Positions 11,220 to 22,300 of a stretch of DNA of 64,000 nucleotides are shown in pieces (positions within the stretch are counted from its first letter, which is position 1; every line of letters begins with the position of its first letter). The stretch comes from Amoebophrya sp. A120 (Eukaryota > Sar > Dinophyceae > Syndiniales > Amoebophryaceae): NCBI GenBank assembly GCA_905178155.1, contig CAJINV010000018.1:1158609-1222608 (forward strand), written 5' to 3'. Made by a program: the position numbers and the translations under genes. Below the pieces are notes generated by a model. The model searched no databases, was not told the origin of the DNA, and was given only the letters and a program-made list of their open reading frames with translations.

Positions 11220-12150
11220 TACTAAAGCATCTTGCTGCAAGGTTCTTGCATGGACTGCGTAACAGATGTTATCAAAACGGGTAGGCGATTCCTCGAAACG
11301 AGGGGTAAATATGTGTCTGGGGTGGAGCTTTGTTTTGCGTGTCCCGACAAGGTGAAGACGTCCTGGCTAGCACACGGAGCGCCAGCCAGTGGCTTCGTAC
11401 TTGTTCCTTTCGCGCCGCTGCTAGTTTTCAAAGTAAACTTGTATCCTAAGTTCGACTACTTAGTCAAGGTCGGAGCGCGGTAGTGTCAAGCATACGTCTA
11501 CTTTGGGAACTCACTTGAAGTTGCTAAAGCATTCCCATCTTGCTGCAAGGCTATTGCGTGGAAGATGGTATAAATGCGACATCAAAAGGAGTAGATAGCT
11601 GCGACTCAGATAAAAGCTTTTCTGAAAGCTGGCGCCTGCGTTTTGGATCGGGCCCGCAGCTGCTCTTCCCTTTGCACTTCAAAGCTGTTGATGCTCCGTA
11701 CAATCTTAAAACAATTCCGCCGCACAACTATAGTTGCGCTTTCCGAATACGCGTTGTATTTTTTTGCGTTTTTCTCATATGTAATTTTTTTGTGTTTTTC
11801 CCATATGTAATTTTTTTGCGTTTTTCTCATATGTATATGTCTCCGTTCGAAAAAAGCGCTTTCATTCATCTTTTGCGCAAAAGGCAAAAGCTGCGACTGA
11901 AGACATTGCATTCGATCAAAACTACCACGAATATAATAGAGCCTTTGCCTGTCTCAACAAGATGAGGACTTCCTGGTTAGCAGACGCGGCACCAAACAGT
12001 GAAACGTAAGTTTGACTTACAGGTCAGGGTCGGGCCGCGGCAGTGTCAACGTCAAGCATGAAGTTGCGAAATACTAGGGGAACCTAGCTGCGTCTTGCCC
12101 TTGCGGCAAGATTATCGTATCGACTGCGCAATATCAATAAATGTGAAAAA
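11220..12150. repeat. Diverged tandem duplication, 2-3 copies
   Basis: The marker CATCTTGCTGCAAGG occurs at about 11228 and 11537, with a weaker copy (CGTCTTGCCCTTGCGGCAAG) near 12090. A second marker, (ACAAGRTGA)RGACKTCCTGG(T/C)TAGCA, occurs at about 11348 and 11958. A third, AAGGTCGGAGCGCGGTAGTG and its variant AGGGTCGGGCCGCGGCAGTG, occurs near 11465 and 12025. Order and spacing are kept, so this is an old tandem array. The second unit is longer because of an AT-rich insert (11755-11900). Confidence 0.65.
11755..11832. repeat. 26-nt tandem repeat, three copies
   Basis: Three successive copies of GTAATTTTTTTGCGTTTTTC followed by TCATAT, with one or two base changes each. They sit inside the second unit of the larger tandem duplication. 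Confidence 0.75.
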
Positions 12151-12362
12151 AGGAATACTATTTTCCTGCCGGGAACGGAGTAGAAACTTCATTCTCCGGA
12201 AGTAATAGTCAAAAAGATTTTGTATCGGATGTGCGGGTGCATGAGCACTTCCAGTTCGAGCGCAGGGGCAGGCGCACATATGCAATCGCCATCACACTAG
12301 CAGATCGATGCGCTTTTGCTTACACATCTTTTTTTCCCCAGTGAAACTGAATAAAAGTTCAG

Positions 12363-12752
12363 TTAATACAAATTTAAGTGCGGCACCGGATACGGTGTGC
12401 TCGTTGTCGTCATCGCGCACTCCTCGTCGGGGCCGCCGTCGCGCACCCACCCCCACTTGCAAAAATTTCCCGCCTTCCAGGACGCAGCATTTCTACAGGC
12501 ATCTTCTTCTCGTCCGTTGCACTTGAAACCGCAAACCCCGTCGTCTACGCAATCTGGCCATACCACTTTATCGAGAAAACAACAACCGCGACCCAGGTTC
12601 TGGTCCTGGGACTGCAACGCCACCGCCGGATCCGCCTTTTCGCTGCCGCTCCACACATGCGTCGCGGTGTTTGTCTTCTTCGTCGCCGCGGACACCCCCC
12701 CCCCAAGGGAGGCAGCAACGCCGGCGACTTTCGCGCACTTCTTGAAAGCCAT
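12363..12752 (-). CDS. Small Cys-rich hypothetical protein
   Basis: An uninterrupted 129-residue frame lies in a GC-rich island between AT-rich flanks. It starts MAFKKCAKVAGVAASLGGGV, a weakly hydrophobic N-terminus that could be a poor signal sequence. The centre holds eight Cys in short spacing (GRGCCFLDKVVWPDC, DGVCGFKCNGREEDAC, AGNFCKWGW), which suggests a disulfide-bonded secreted domain. I do not recognise the family. A longer frame on the other strand (12378-12932) is an alternative, but its composition is less protein-like (Arg/His/Leu-rich). Upstream exons may be missing. Confidence 0.45.
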   Translation of the reverse strand: MAFKKCAKVAGVAASLGGGVSAATKKTNTATHVWSGSEKADPAVALQSQDQNLGRGCCFLDKVVWPDCVDDGVCGFKCNGREEDACRNAASWKAGNFCKWGWVRDGGPDEECAMTTTSTPYPVPHLNLY

Positions 12753-14134
12753 GGCTTTGTTTCTCGTGCAGAGATCGAAACCGTTCTCACAACAACGTGC
12801 CTCAGAAGTGTTCCTGTGCTGGTGCAGCTTCTGCGACTAGGACTGTTAAAGTCTTTTCCGAAGCTACTGGCTCTACTTAGTTTGGTTCTTCTTCTACCCG
12901 AGGAGGAAGAAGATGGGAGCTGTCTCGTCTGAACGAGGAAGAGAAAAAAAAGTGGCTGTCAGTTGTTTTTTTCCGATTTTATGGAATTCATTCAGCAGAT
13001 GCAAAAAGGACTGCTCGCAGATAGACATCAAAGTGGCTTCCATCGTCTCGAGGACGTGTTGTGTAGCTAGAAAGGTACTTTAGTAAAATAGCATGGTCAC
13101 TTCAACTAGTAGTTTTTACCCACGCTGGAGATTCTTCCTCCAATCTTCACGAGTCGATCACGATAAAGAAATTATTTCGTCCTTACGTATTATTTTTCCA
13201 GAACGTGATGCAGGACGAGTACGACGAGGAGCGCCGTCTCGTATTGCAGGCAGTCCGCAGTGGCAGACGAAATTGATTGCATCACGATTGGGTGTCGGTT
13301 GTTTGACTCGCAGCGAAGTCCGATGACGGAGACTGAGACTGAATATTACGACGATGTATGATATTAAACGTGTCAGGAGGCCCACGAAAGTTTTCTTCTC
13401 AAGAAGTAGAACAGGGTGCGTTTAAAGTGCTGCAACGAGTTGTACGATCACGACGAGCACGAAAATCAAATCCCTTTTATGCTTCCGCTGTGGAAGCAGG
13501 AAGCGCACGCACACGTTTTTCGAACGATGTTGTACCTTTAAAGGCTGACATTCGATGGGTACCGAACCAACTAGCTAGAAAGATGAGTGCGCTTGTTCAT
13601 AGGGCTCCTTTTCTACTTCTGGTTCTGCGAGACACATTGGGAATAAAAAATTCTCCCTTCGCTAGAACATGAGAAATGAATCCTTGCGCTGTATCATTTA
13701 CCACATCACGTACAGTGGGGCCCCCAAGTGAAGGAACGAAATCGAGTTTTTTTTCTTATCGTCGCTAGCACAACGCACTAACTTCCCAACAGGGCAAGCG
13801 AATGTCGGTGCTTGGAGTTGCGCTCGCCCTGCGTTCATGACTTTATTCCCATATTCTTCAAATGAATTCTTCGAAATCAAAGTACCTAGCAGCGCGAAGT
13901 TACTAAAATTTCATTACCTCGATTTTGGAATATAGATTCATCGTCTTCCTCCCCTTCTCGCTCCTCTGCAGCTGGGAAGACTGTATATTGAATAAATAAA
14001 AGAGTGTCGCTTATTAGTTGAAAAAGTTAAAAAACCAATCCCGTCCGCCACCTCGATTGCCGCCTCATCAATACGGCACGACGACAATCCCGTCCGGTGT
14101 CAACATCATGCGGTACTGCAACACCGCCTTTCCA
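12753..14134. other. Intergenic spacer
   Basis: No convincing gene, introner or repeat. Some moderate-length frames on both strands lack recognisable motifs and lack the high third-position GC seen in real exons here. Confidence 0.5.
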
Positions 14135-17100
14135 TCACATCTCGATACCCAACGCCTCTAAATCGACGTTATCTTCCTCGTCGTCGAATACCAACTCATC
14201 CGGTGCGCGATCCAGCACCTCTATCCTGAGTAAAAACGTACCCACACCAGAGTCAGGATGGGGATTTTGCAACACAAACCTAGGAGTTTTGTGAGTCACG
14301 CATGACAAGTTGCACGCTGCAGTGTAGTGCAGGTTAGCAAGTGCAGCCGCGTCACAGAGTCGTCTGCTCATCCTGTTCACAGCATTACAAATTCCAAAAC
14401 ACGACTAAAAATGGCTCTCATGGGGATGCGCATTACAAGTCTTCCTGTCTTTGCAAATCTGCATTACAACTCTGGTGTGGGTACGTTTTTACTCAGGATA
14501 ACCTCGATCTCGTCGTACGTGCCGAACGTACCATCCGCTTCCACGTCCGTCCTCTCGTACACCAATAAATACTATGGATGTGTCAGAATCGAAATCGACA
14601 AAGTCGAAAAATTTGTGATGCATAAAATGTAGGGCACTGCGGGCCTGTATTGGAGAGCAGGCAAATGAGACCGATTGTAAGCCTGTTTAGGGGCATGCAA
14701 TCTGCTGCCAGAGTAGCATGAGAGGAGCAGTCTTCTTTGCCCAAACAGCATGACAGACTCGATCTGGGTGCTCCCGAAATTTGTCATGCGCCGCTTGGAA
14801 ACTGAGGCTCCAACTGGTATCGATTTTATGCATCACAAGTTTTTCGATTTTGTCAATTTCGATTCTGACACTTTCATAAATACGCCTCGGCGAGTATAGT
14901 GAGGAAAATGAACGTGGTGGTCGCCACGAGAGAGAACTACATCATAGCTGTCTTCATGCAAATCTAGTTGTAATTACTTCATCCAGGAGCACGGCTTCTA
15001 CAGGTACAGGGTGTGTCTCTCTACTAACTTGTGCGCCTCCCCATAATGAATAGAGGCCGCACTTTCTTCATCTGCCTTTTTTGTTTCCGGATTTTTTGCC
15101 AGCTTGCTCCAAGCAGTACGTCTACGTGAAAGGAGCTCAGGCTCTTTCATACCGCGATCGTAACAAAGGCTTCATAAATAACCTGCCGGCCCAAAAACAT
15201 TTGTAGATGTCATGCACAAGTCAACAGAGAGCCCCTTTCTCTGTGTGCAAGCGCGAAACAAGCGTAAGCGACATAACAACCTACTACTTTTATGACCCAG
15301 CATGACTATGATATTATCGTGACCACGAAGATTTTCTTCACCCAGGATAGCTAACGCGACTGCTTGTGGCAGCACCTCTGAGACCCGCAGATCCTGAACC
15401 TCGTGCCAGGTGTTGAGCTCCTTGTGCAAGCAGTGAATCTTGTACTCGCCGCCTTTTGGCTTTCCGGAATGAATGATGGACGCCACCAGGTGATAGTTGG
15501 TGATCGGGTTCGCTGCCGCGGCTCCGGGGTGGAGGTCTGCCAAGAGGTGTCGTGAGTTGTACATTTGACTTTCTTGAAAGATACAACTAAAACTATTCGC
15601 ATTAAAAAAAATCGTGCAACATGACCGCAGGTGAACAATGCAGAAAGCGGAGAGCAGGCCAGATACTGTCTCATGCGTTTATTTCTTTTACAAAAGCGAA
15701 AGCGAAAAAAAACACAAAATAACTACATGTTTTGAGGTCCAGGTCACGCAGGGGGAAATTGATGATCGTCGGATTTTTTTCGGTGAAGTACCCGTTGTGC
15801 TTGAATCGTTTTATTTGGAACAACACGTAGGGCGGTAGCCTGCGCAACGTGAATTTTCTCTGCTGCCGGTCCTCTCCCGTTTTCGCGATGGATTCCTGTT
15901 GGGTAGGGTAGTTTTGCTTTTGAATGTTGTACACAACCAGGTGTTGGGTATGTATCAGCTGAACCCTAGGTAGAAGTGGAAGGGGGACGACCACGAGCTC
16001 CTCACCAAACAAAACGACAATCTAAATCTATCACCGAAAACAACAAGAATGGATGATCTTCCTTATGAAGTGGTACGTGTATGGTTTCCCCGTTGTATTT
16101 TTCCAGCAGGGTGAACAGGGGCACTTGCGGGATGAAATTTACGTTCTCCTTGAACAGCGGCGCGGGGGGCACGTCGAGCTGCAACACCACCGACTTGTGA
16201 CTCGAGTCCGTCCAGTTGGTCAGTGACACGGGGGAGGACTTTACCCCCACCTCGCCCTCAAACGTTTTGGTCAAAATGGGCATCTTCTTTCTCGCCAGGT
16301 AGGACATCAGGTAACTGAACAGGGCCACTGGGTCGTGCTGTTCGCCGTAGAACTTCTTGTGGCTCACCTTCCCGATGGCTTGAAACACTTCGTATCAAAT
16401 GCAAAAGTGTCTGGGTCTGGAAACTTGTAATGCTAAAAATGAATGATAGACGCACTGCAATACGCAGCTATGCATCACAAATTTTTTGGCTGCCATGTCT
16501 TACGTATTCCGCATGGCAAGCTGCGTTTTATTATGACAGGTAAGAGGGCTTTTTCGTGCCTATGCAACACAGATTCCCGAGTCATGCCACACACGCATGA
16601 CAAACTTGCATTCTTCCAGACCGAGACATTTTTACACTTGATACTTCGTGGGGACTCACAATGCCCTTGAAGTTTTGCGGATTGTAGATTTTCTTCATCA
16701 ACTCCGACAGCGTGCGGACCACCGGATCCTCCGGTTTCTGTACAAGGGGGATTGGTTGATTTTTGTTCTTTGTCGATTTCCTACTCATCATTTTCATTCC
16801 TCGAGCAGCTGACGAGGTTCAATAAAATATAATCATGGACGACAAAACTTGTCACGTTGTCTCTATTCATGCACCGCAATCAGCTACGCCGGCGAATTGG
16901 AAAAAAAAACACCAACACGCAAGGGTACATAATGAAATTCTTTTTTCCATCAAAACTTACCTTGTGTATTCCGTTCAGCGCCAGTGTGTTTTTGTCTTCG
17001 TACTCGTGCAGCAAGAGCCAATTCCGCACCGGTATGACCACGCAGAGCAACTGTAGAAAGCAGTTCAGGTAATCCGACTGCTTAATGTTGTTCAACCCCA

Positions 17101-18215
17101 CACATCCCGGGATAAAATCCGTCCCATCCAGGGACTTTGCGTGGTTGCCCTTGTCGATCTCCAAAATGTCGTGGAGCTGGTATTTCGGCCGCAGATTGAA
17201 CTTCACGTCGTTCAGTGACGCGTCGATCACCTCATAATCGTCGGGGAGACAGTAGATCTTCGCGTTGTCCAAATTGATAAAAACGTAATGCTCGCACTCG
17301 AGCGAGTGGAGGTATGCCGTGGTGCCTTTGCCGCGACCTGAAGAAAAGTGGGCAAGATCAACGTCGACGAATTGCGATTGTCTTCTTTATTTATGCAATT
17401 ACATTTTCCAATGGGTTCTTCCGGGAAGATGTGGAAATAAAGGCATGCAAAATGCTTACACTCGATGAAAAACGTGATCAGGGTCTACAAACGAATTTGT
17501 ATGTACAAACATGTATACCCTGAAAGAACTTCCCGCAGACCAGACACGCGTAGATGTTTTGGTCCCTCATCGTCACTGAGCAAACGCGCTCGAAATCGAA
17601 GTCTAGCACGTTCCGATTTACGGTCGAGAGATACGGGCACTCCCTTCTTGGTTTTTTTAACACCTTGTCCGCAATGTCGGCGGGAACTTTCACTTGCGTC
17701 TCCACGTCGATCACTTGATCACTCGAGCCACCGTTCTGCCGCTCCCGTTTTCTCCCCTGCGCCGCGCGGTGCTTCTCCTCCTTCTGCAAATTTTCTTCGA
17801 AGGCCTTGTCGGTATGGATGTGTCAGAGTTGAAATCGACAAAGTTGAAATAATTTGTCATGCATAAAATGGATGCCAGTTGGAGCCCAGTTTCCAAGTGG
17901 CGCATGACAGATTTCGGCGGTCCCTAAATCCAGTTTGTCATGCTGCTTAGGCAAAGAAGAGCGATTTTCTCATGCTACTTTAGCAGCTCGAGCTGTAACG
18001 CCAAACAGGCTTACAATCGGCCTCACTTGCCTGCTCTGCAATACACGCACCTCGGGTCATGCATTTTATGCATTGCAAATTATTTCAACTTTGACGATTT
18101 CAAACCTGACGCTTCCATAGTCCGCCCTGTTCGCGTACGGATTTGAGCTGGAGGTGGTGGATCCCCCGTAGCCCGCGGCCTTGGGAATGGCCTTCGACGC
18201 CATCGCGTCCGTCAT
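14135..18215 (-). CDS. USP39: Sad1/USP39-like spliceosomal pseudo-deubiquitinase
   Basis: Component of the U4/U6.U5 tri-snRNP pathway, acting in nuclear splicing. The start is ATG 18213-18215 (MTDAMASKAIPKAAGYGGST). The zinc-finger UBP part has CPYLSTVNRNVLDFDFERVC, YACLVCGKFFQ and GRGKGTTAYLHSLECEHYVF. The USP fold follows: GCVGLNNIKQSDYLNCFLQL, DPVVRTLSELMKKIYNPQNF, FIPQVPLFTLLEKYNGE, LRRLPPYVLFQIKRFKHNGY, EKNPTIINFPLRDLDL, HCLHKELNTWHEVQDLRVSE and EAYLLVYERTD. The active-site Cys of true USPs is Asp here (IKQSDYLN), as in the Sad1/USP39 family, so it should be inactive. An acidic tail ends LEALGIEM at 14135. Four introners and several GT-AG introns (such as about 17340-17525) interrupt it. 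The intron at about 14894-15350 is the least certain part. Confidence 0.93.
14222..14500. mobile_element. Introner, family B (279 nt)
   Basis: ACCTC flanks it at 14217-14221 and 14501-14505. Excision joins DEIE to VLDRAPDELV in the acidic C-terminus of USP39. Confidence 0.92.
14573..14878. mobile_element. Introner, family D (306 nt)
   Basis: AATAC flanks it at 14568-14572 and 14879-14883. Excision recreates EAYLLVYER, the standard last strand of the USP fold, from two exons that make no sense apart. Confidence 0.93.
16393..16643. mobile_element. Introner, family A (251 nt)
   Basis: CTTCG flanks it at 16388-16392 and 16644-16648. Excision joins SPHE to VFQAIGK. Confidence 0.92.
17813..18119. 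mobile_element. Introner, family D (307 nt)
   Basis: GTCGG (17808-17812) and GTCCG (18120-18124) flank it, one mismatch. Excision joins YANRA to DKAFEENL near the N-terminus of USP39. Confidence 0.9.
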
Positions 18216-19395
18216 GTTTCTGGTCGTAGACTATCTATTACGCAGCTACTTTATTTGGGTTCTGGCGTAGGTGGAGTCCTCGGGACATCAAGGCGCACGC
18301 GTAAAGAATTATGGTGGTGTCTATGTATTGTAAAGGAAAAGTCGCTAGGAAAAAACTGTTTTTTCTTTTGAGTCGCTGGTTCAGAGAAAACAAGAGAAGT
18401 TTTAGGTTTCCGTTGAACGAAAAAGTAGCACGCTGCAAAACTGATCGGCAACATCCGATAGAAATAATCCGGGCTCGCTTTGATGCTTACTCTAGTAGAA
18501 CTTTCTGAAATAGAAGGCGATCCTTGTCTTCCATGGAGAAGTGTGAACATCAAAATGATTGCTCTACAGGAACTCTACTGCAAGAACTACATCGGCTGAC
18601 CTTTAACTTCTTGAACTTCATCGCGATAATAAAGGATCCCCTGCAGCACGCAGGCACAAAACGGTCTGAACATCCAGCGGGCGATTGCGATCAACGCGCC
18701 ACTACTCCCGCCAAACGCTTAGTCAGGCACTCGAGCTCTTGCGCGCTTCAAATGCAGCATATTGCTTCTTTCTTGCATTTCTTCTCTTCGCACTGCTGCA
18801 TTTTTGGTGGAGTACTTCCGTTTCTAAGATACAGTGGCTTCCTCATTTTCATTCAAATCGAATCTGGTGTACAGAATGCATTTCTTCCTAAGCTGCCAAT
18901 CTTGTCGTCTACTAATCGATACTCACGCTTGCCTATCGCTGTTAGAAATGAAACGAAGCACCGGTGCTGTTCCGTCTTATTTCAGCCGGTCGTTCCGGCT
19001 GAAACATATCTGTTGGTGCGAGGAAATCACCAATCTGTGCTGCTGTCAACAACATTTCTCTCGAATGACGCAGGCGATAGGTAACATCGCCCTCCTTCCA
19101 GTGCCGCAGCACTTTGCTGTGTAGTATTTCCATAACCATAACCTTGCTACAATGTTAATCACATTCTTTCTTCACTATCTTCTGTTCTTCTTCTTGCGAA
19201 ACACGATAATAAATTGGTTCTGTAGGAATGACAAGTAGTTTATTTCGAATAAGTAATTGGGTAATAATTTTGGTCAGAGAGGTCTTCAGAGCCTGTGCTC
19301 ATTACAGATTCTTGCTTCAACATCGCGAGGTCCCCGAAGAGACAACCCTGCTGTGCTCTCGTGACGCTTTGGCTGAAGACCAGCAAGCTGTTCGC
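18216..19395. other. Intergenic spacer
   Basis: No supported gene. A plus-strand frame of 186 codons (18524-19084) has no recognisable motif and ordinary AT-rich composition. The right part precedes the DRC7 stop and should hold its 3' untranslated region. Confidence 0.45.
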
Positions 19396-22300
19396 TTACT
19401 TTTTCTGCCACATGGCAGACAGCCGTGGGTCTTCCGCGAGCGCGTTCTCGAGTTCGACGAACTTCTTGACCGCGTGCATCTCGTGCCTGGCCAGCCGCTG
19501 CTCCAGGATCTGGATCCTAAACATCGCCTGCGACTGAAACTGCTCGAACTGTCGCTCGTCCTGTGGTGCGTGTGGACACATCATCTTTGAGGACAATAGG
19601 AAACAAATCAAATGCAATTATATCTTTTGCGTGATACACAACTCACCCAGCGGTGCAAAAACACGCAAGATCATGCGACCACCCTGTCGTGCGCAAGAAA
19701 CCCGATGGGGGTGATAGATTGGTAGCCATGTTTTCTCAAAACACGTAAATATAAACTCATATTTGTACCTTCTCAACGTTGTGGCCGCCTCTTCCCGTCA
19801 TAATCTCATGCCCTCGGCACCAGGGCATCCATGAGATTTCGGAGCCCGGAATCTCATGCCCCGGCCACAAGGGCGTGAGATTTTGGAACAGGCAAAATCT
19901 CATGCCCTGGCCAAAAGGGCATGAGATTTTGGAGCAGTCACAATCTCACGCCCTCGGCACCAGGGCATGAGATTTCGGGGCCCGGACTCTCATGCCCTGG
20001 TCACAAGGACGCGAGATTTTGGAACAGGCCAAATCTCATGCCCTCGGCACAAGGGCATGAGATTTCGGAGCCCGGAATCTCATGCCCCGGCCACAAGGGC
20101 ATGAGATTCTCATTTTGGAGCAGGCAAAATCTCATGCCCTCGGCACCAGGGCATGAGATTTCGGAGCCCGGAATCTCATGCCCTGGCCACAAGGACGTGA
20201 GATTTTGGAGTACGCGAAATCTCGTGCCCTGGCCACAAGGGCGTGACATTTTCCCAGCGACAGCGAGCACGGGCACGGCTCGAGCTGTTTCCTGAAGCAA
20301 GCTACGTCCGTCCTGCAGGAAGCTTCTTGAGGAAACTTCTTAAGGCGCTCCCTTAAGGAGCTCTCTTAAGGAGCTCTCTTAAGTGGTACCGCCTAAGCAA
20401 TTTCTCTTAGAAAAATTTTCTAAGCGGCCCCCTATAGATTATAATAATAGGCCACCGCTGACTCATTTCTGCATAGTTATTATTATTTGTACCTTCTCGA
20501 CGTTGTCGCCGCCTCTTCTCTGCATCTATGGTAAGAAAAAATCCCCCCTCCCCATACCAAAGCGGGATACTTCAGAAAAGTTGTGATGCAGATTTGAGGC
20601 CATAGATCGTCTCTGTATTGCCAGAAGGCAAATCCAAAGACCTGGCCGCGTTCTGCCGGCAATTTGTAATGCTGTATGGCCTACGGAGGATATGCCTGCC
20701 TTGCTAAGTGCCTACGCAAAAACGCCCCTACTCCGGCTTTGTATCTGTTTGCAGTCCTCTACTGCAAGACAAATCCGATTTGTGTACACAAAACCCGCAT
20801 CACAGATTTCCATTTCGATATGGGGAGGGGGGATTTTTCCTTTTGATAGCATCTGTGCTCTCTTCTTTTTCAAGTTCTCCTGCTCCGTTTCCAGCCTCCT
20901 TTGGATGATCTGCGCCCGGTCCAGGCGTATCAACTGCAAATATGTTGGGGTCCTGCCTCTGGAACGCTGCAACTTCTCATGCTACGTCTGGATCGTGCAA
21001 GACTCTGTGTTGCAAGATTGCCACAAGTGGTTAACTTTTGACGAAATTGAAAGCGGCATATAATTTCCTTTGTGGGATAAGCAGGCATGATAGAGATCTC
21101 ACAGAATCTGTCACACTAGGTGGTCCTGCATCCCAGACCTCATGAGCCATGGAAAACCTGCATGGCAAGTTTTCCACTCTTCCAGACCACCCAGACATAT
21201 TTGCATCTGATAGGGAGTCGTTTGCGGAAGTCGTTCTTGCACTTTTTGGCGACAAACTCGGCCTGTAGGGCGTCCAACGCTTTTCCTTGGAAGTCGTATC
21301 AACTGTAAAAGTGTCTGGGTCTGGAACATTCCGACACTTGTCATGCACGTTTTGCATGAGCCCTGATGTCTGTGATGCATGCCCTAGCATCACAGATTTT
21401 TTCGGAGCTTCTTGATGCCTATTCCGCATGACAAATGCCCTCTCCGCGTCGCAAAAAATACATTCCTTTTGGTACTCATGCAATACAGATTTTTCTGGAA
21501 TCCAAATGCAGCATCACAAGTTCCAACCTTCCAGACCCAGACATTTTTACATTCGATAAGTCGACCAGATACCTGATTTATACACAGCAGTTTGTTTACC
21601 TCTAATACATTCTTCGACGAACAAAGCACTTAGCAACATCACACTTCGATTCATTTTCTTCTTCATGTCGATGCACAAGTAGTAGCGAGTAGTTAAGTGC
21701 AACTAACTAAGAATTCAGGCACTAAGATGAAAACGAACGCAAGATCATGATGCGCTGCACCAGAAAAAAAGCAACTAAAACAACACGTTGCGCCAACTAT
21801 AATGACCTACATCTGTCACATAAATCAATTCTGTACCTGGCCAAGAAGTCCACCTTGCTGTCTGGCTGGTCGGTTGGCATGCTATCATCCTCTTTTTTGG
21901 TGACTGCCTGCACCTGCTCCTCCTCTTCTGCCCTGGTCCGGGCGATGTCGTATACGGACTTTTCGAGCACGGGCTCCTTCTCGATACCCGGCTCCTTTTT
22001 ACGGTGCACCTGTGGTTCAGATTTTTTAAGTTTTTCATTTTCATCATCTCGAGATGATGAAAACAAAGAGACCTAGAACGCCCAGCGCTAGTTGTACTTC
22101 TGGTAGTGCAAGGACACAGGACGTTGGAAAATCGATCTTTCTACTAGGTTGTCGAAGCAAGTAAGTTGTCAAAAGTAAAAATGTGGTCTGGGTCTGGGAA
22201 CTTGTGATGCTGGGTGGCGTCTCATGATGACGCTACAAATCCTGGCTCAGCATGACAAGTTTCTGAGCTCCTAGGTGTTGCCTATTCTGCATGACAAACT

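Larger units (their letters stand above)
10151..12362. other. Intergenic region with diverged tandem duplications
   Basis: No supported gene. The left part (10160-11110) is AT-rich and unremarkable. From 11220 to about 12150 the sequence consists of two to three diverged copies of one unit, listed separately. The plus-strand reading frames across it change between copies, which argues against a coding explanation. Confidence 0.5.

Noticed and set aside
12378..12932. 184-codon plus-strand frame
   Set aside because: It overlaps the minus-strand Cys-rich frame and is rich in Arg, His and Leu as expected of a shadow frame over a GC-rich exon.
15177..15350. A family B introner in USP39
   Set aside because: Only one end vaguely resembles family B (CCAGGATAG); the other end and the 5-bp repeat are missing, so it was left as part of an uncertain intron.
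18524..19084. 186-codon plus-strand frame
   Set aside because: No motif, no coding-type base bias and no neighbouring exon; it would also be the only plus-strand gene.
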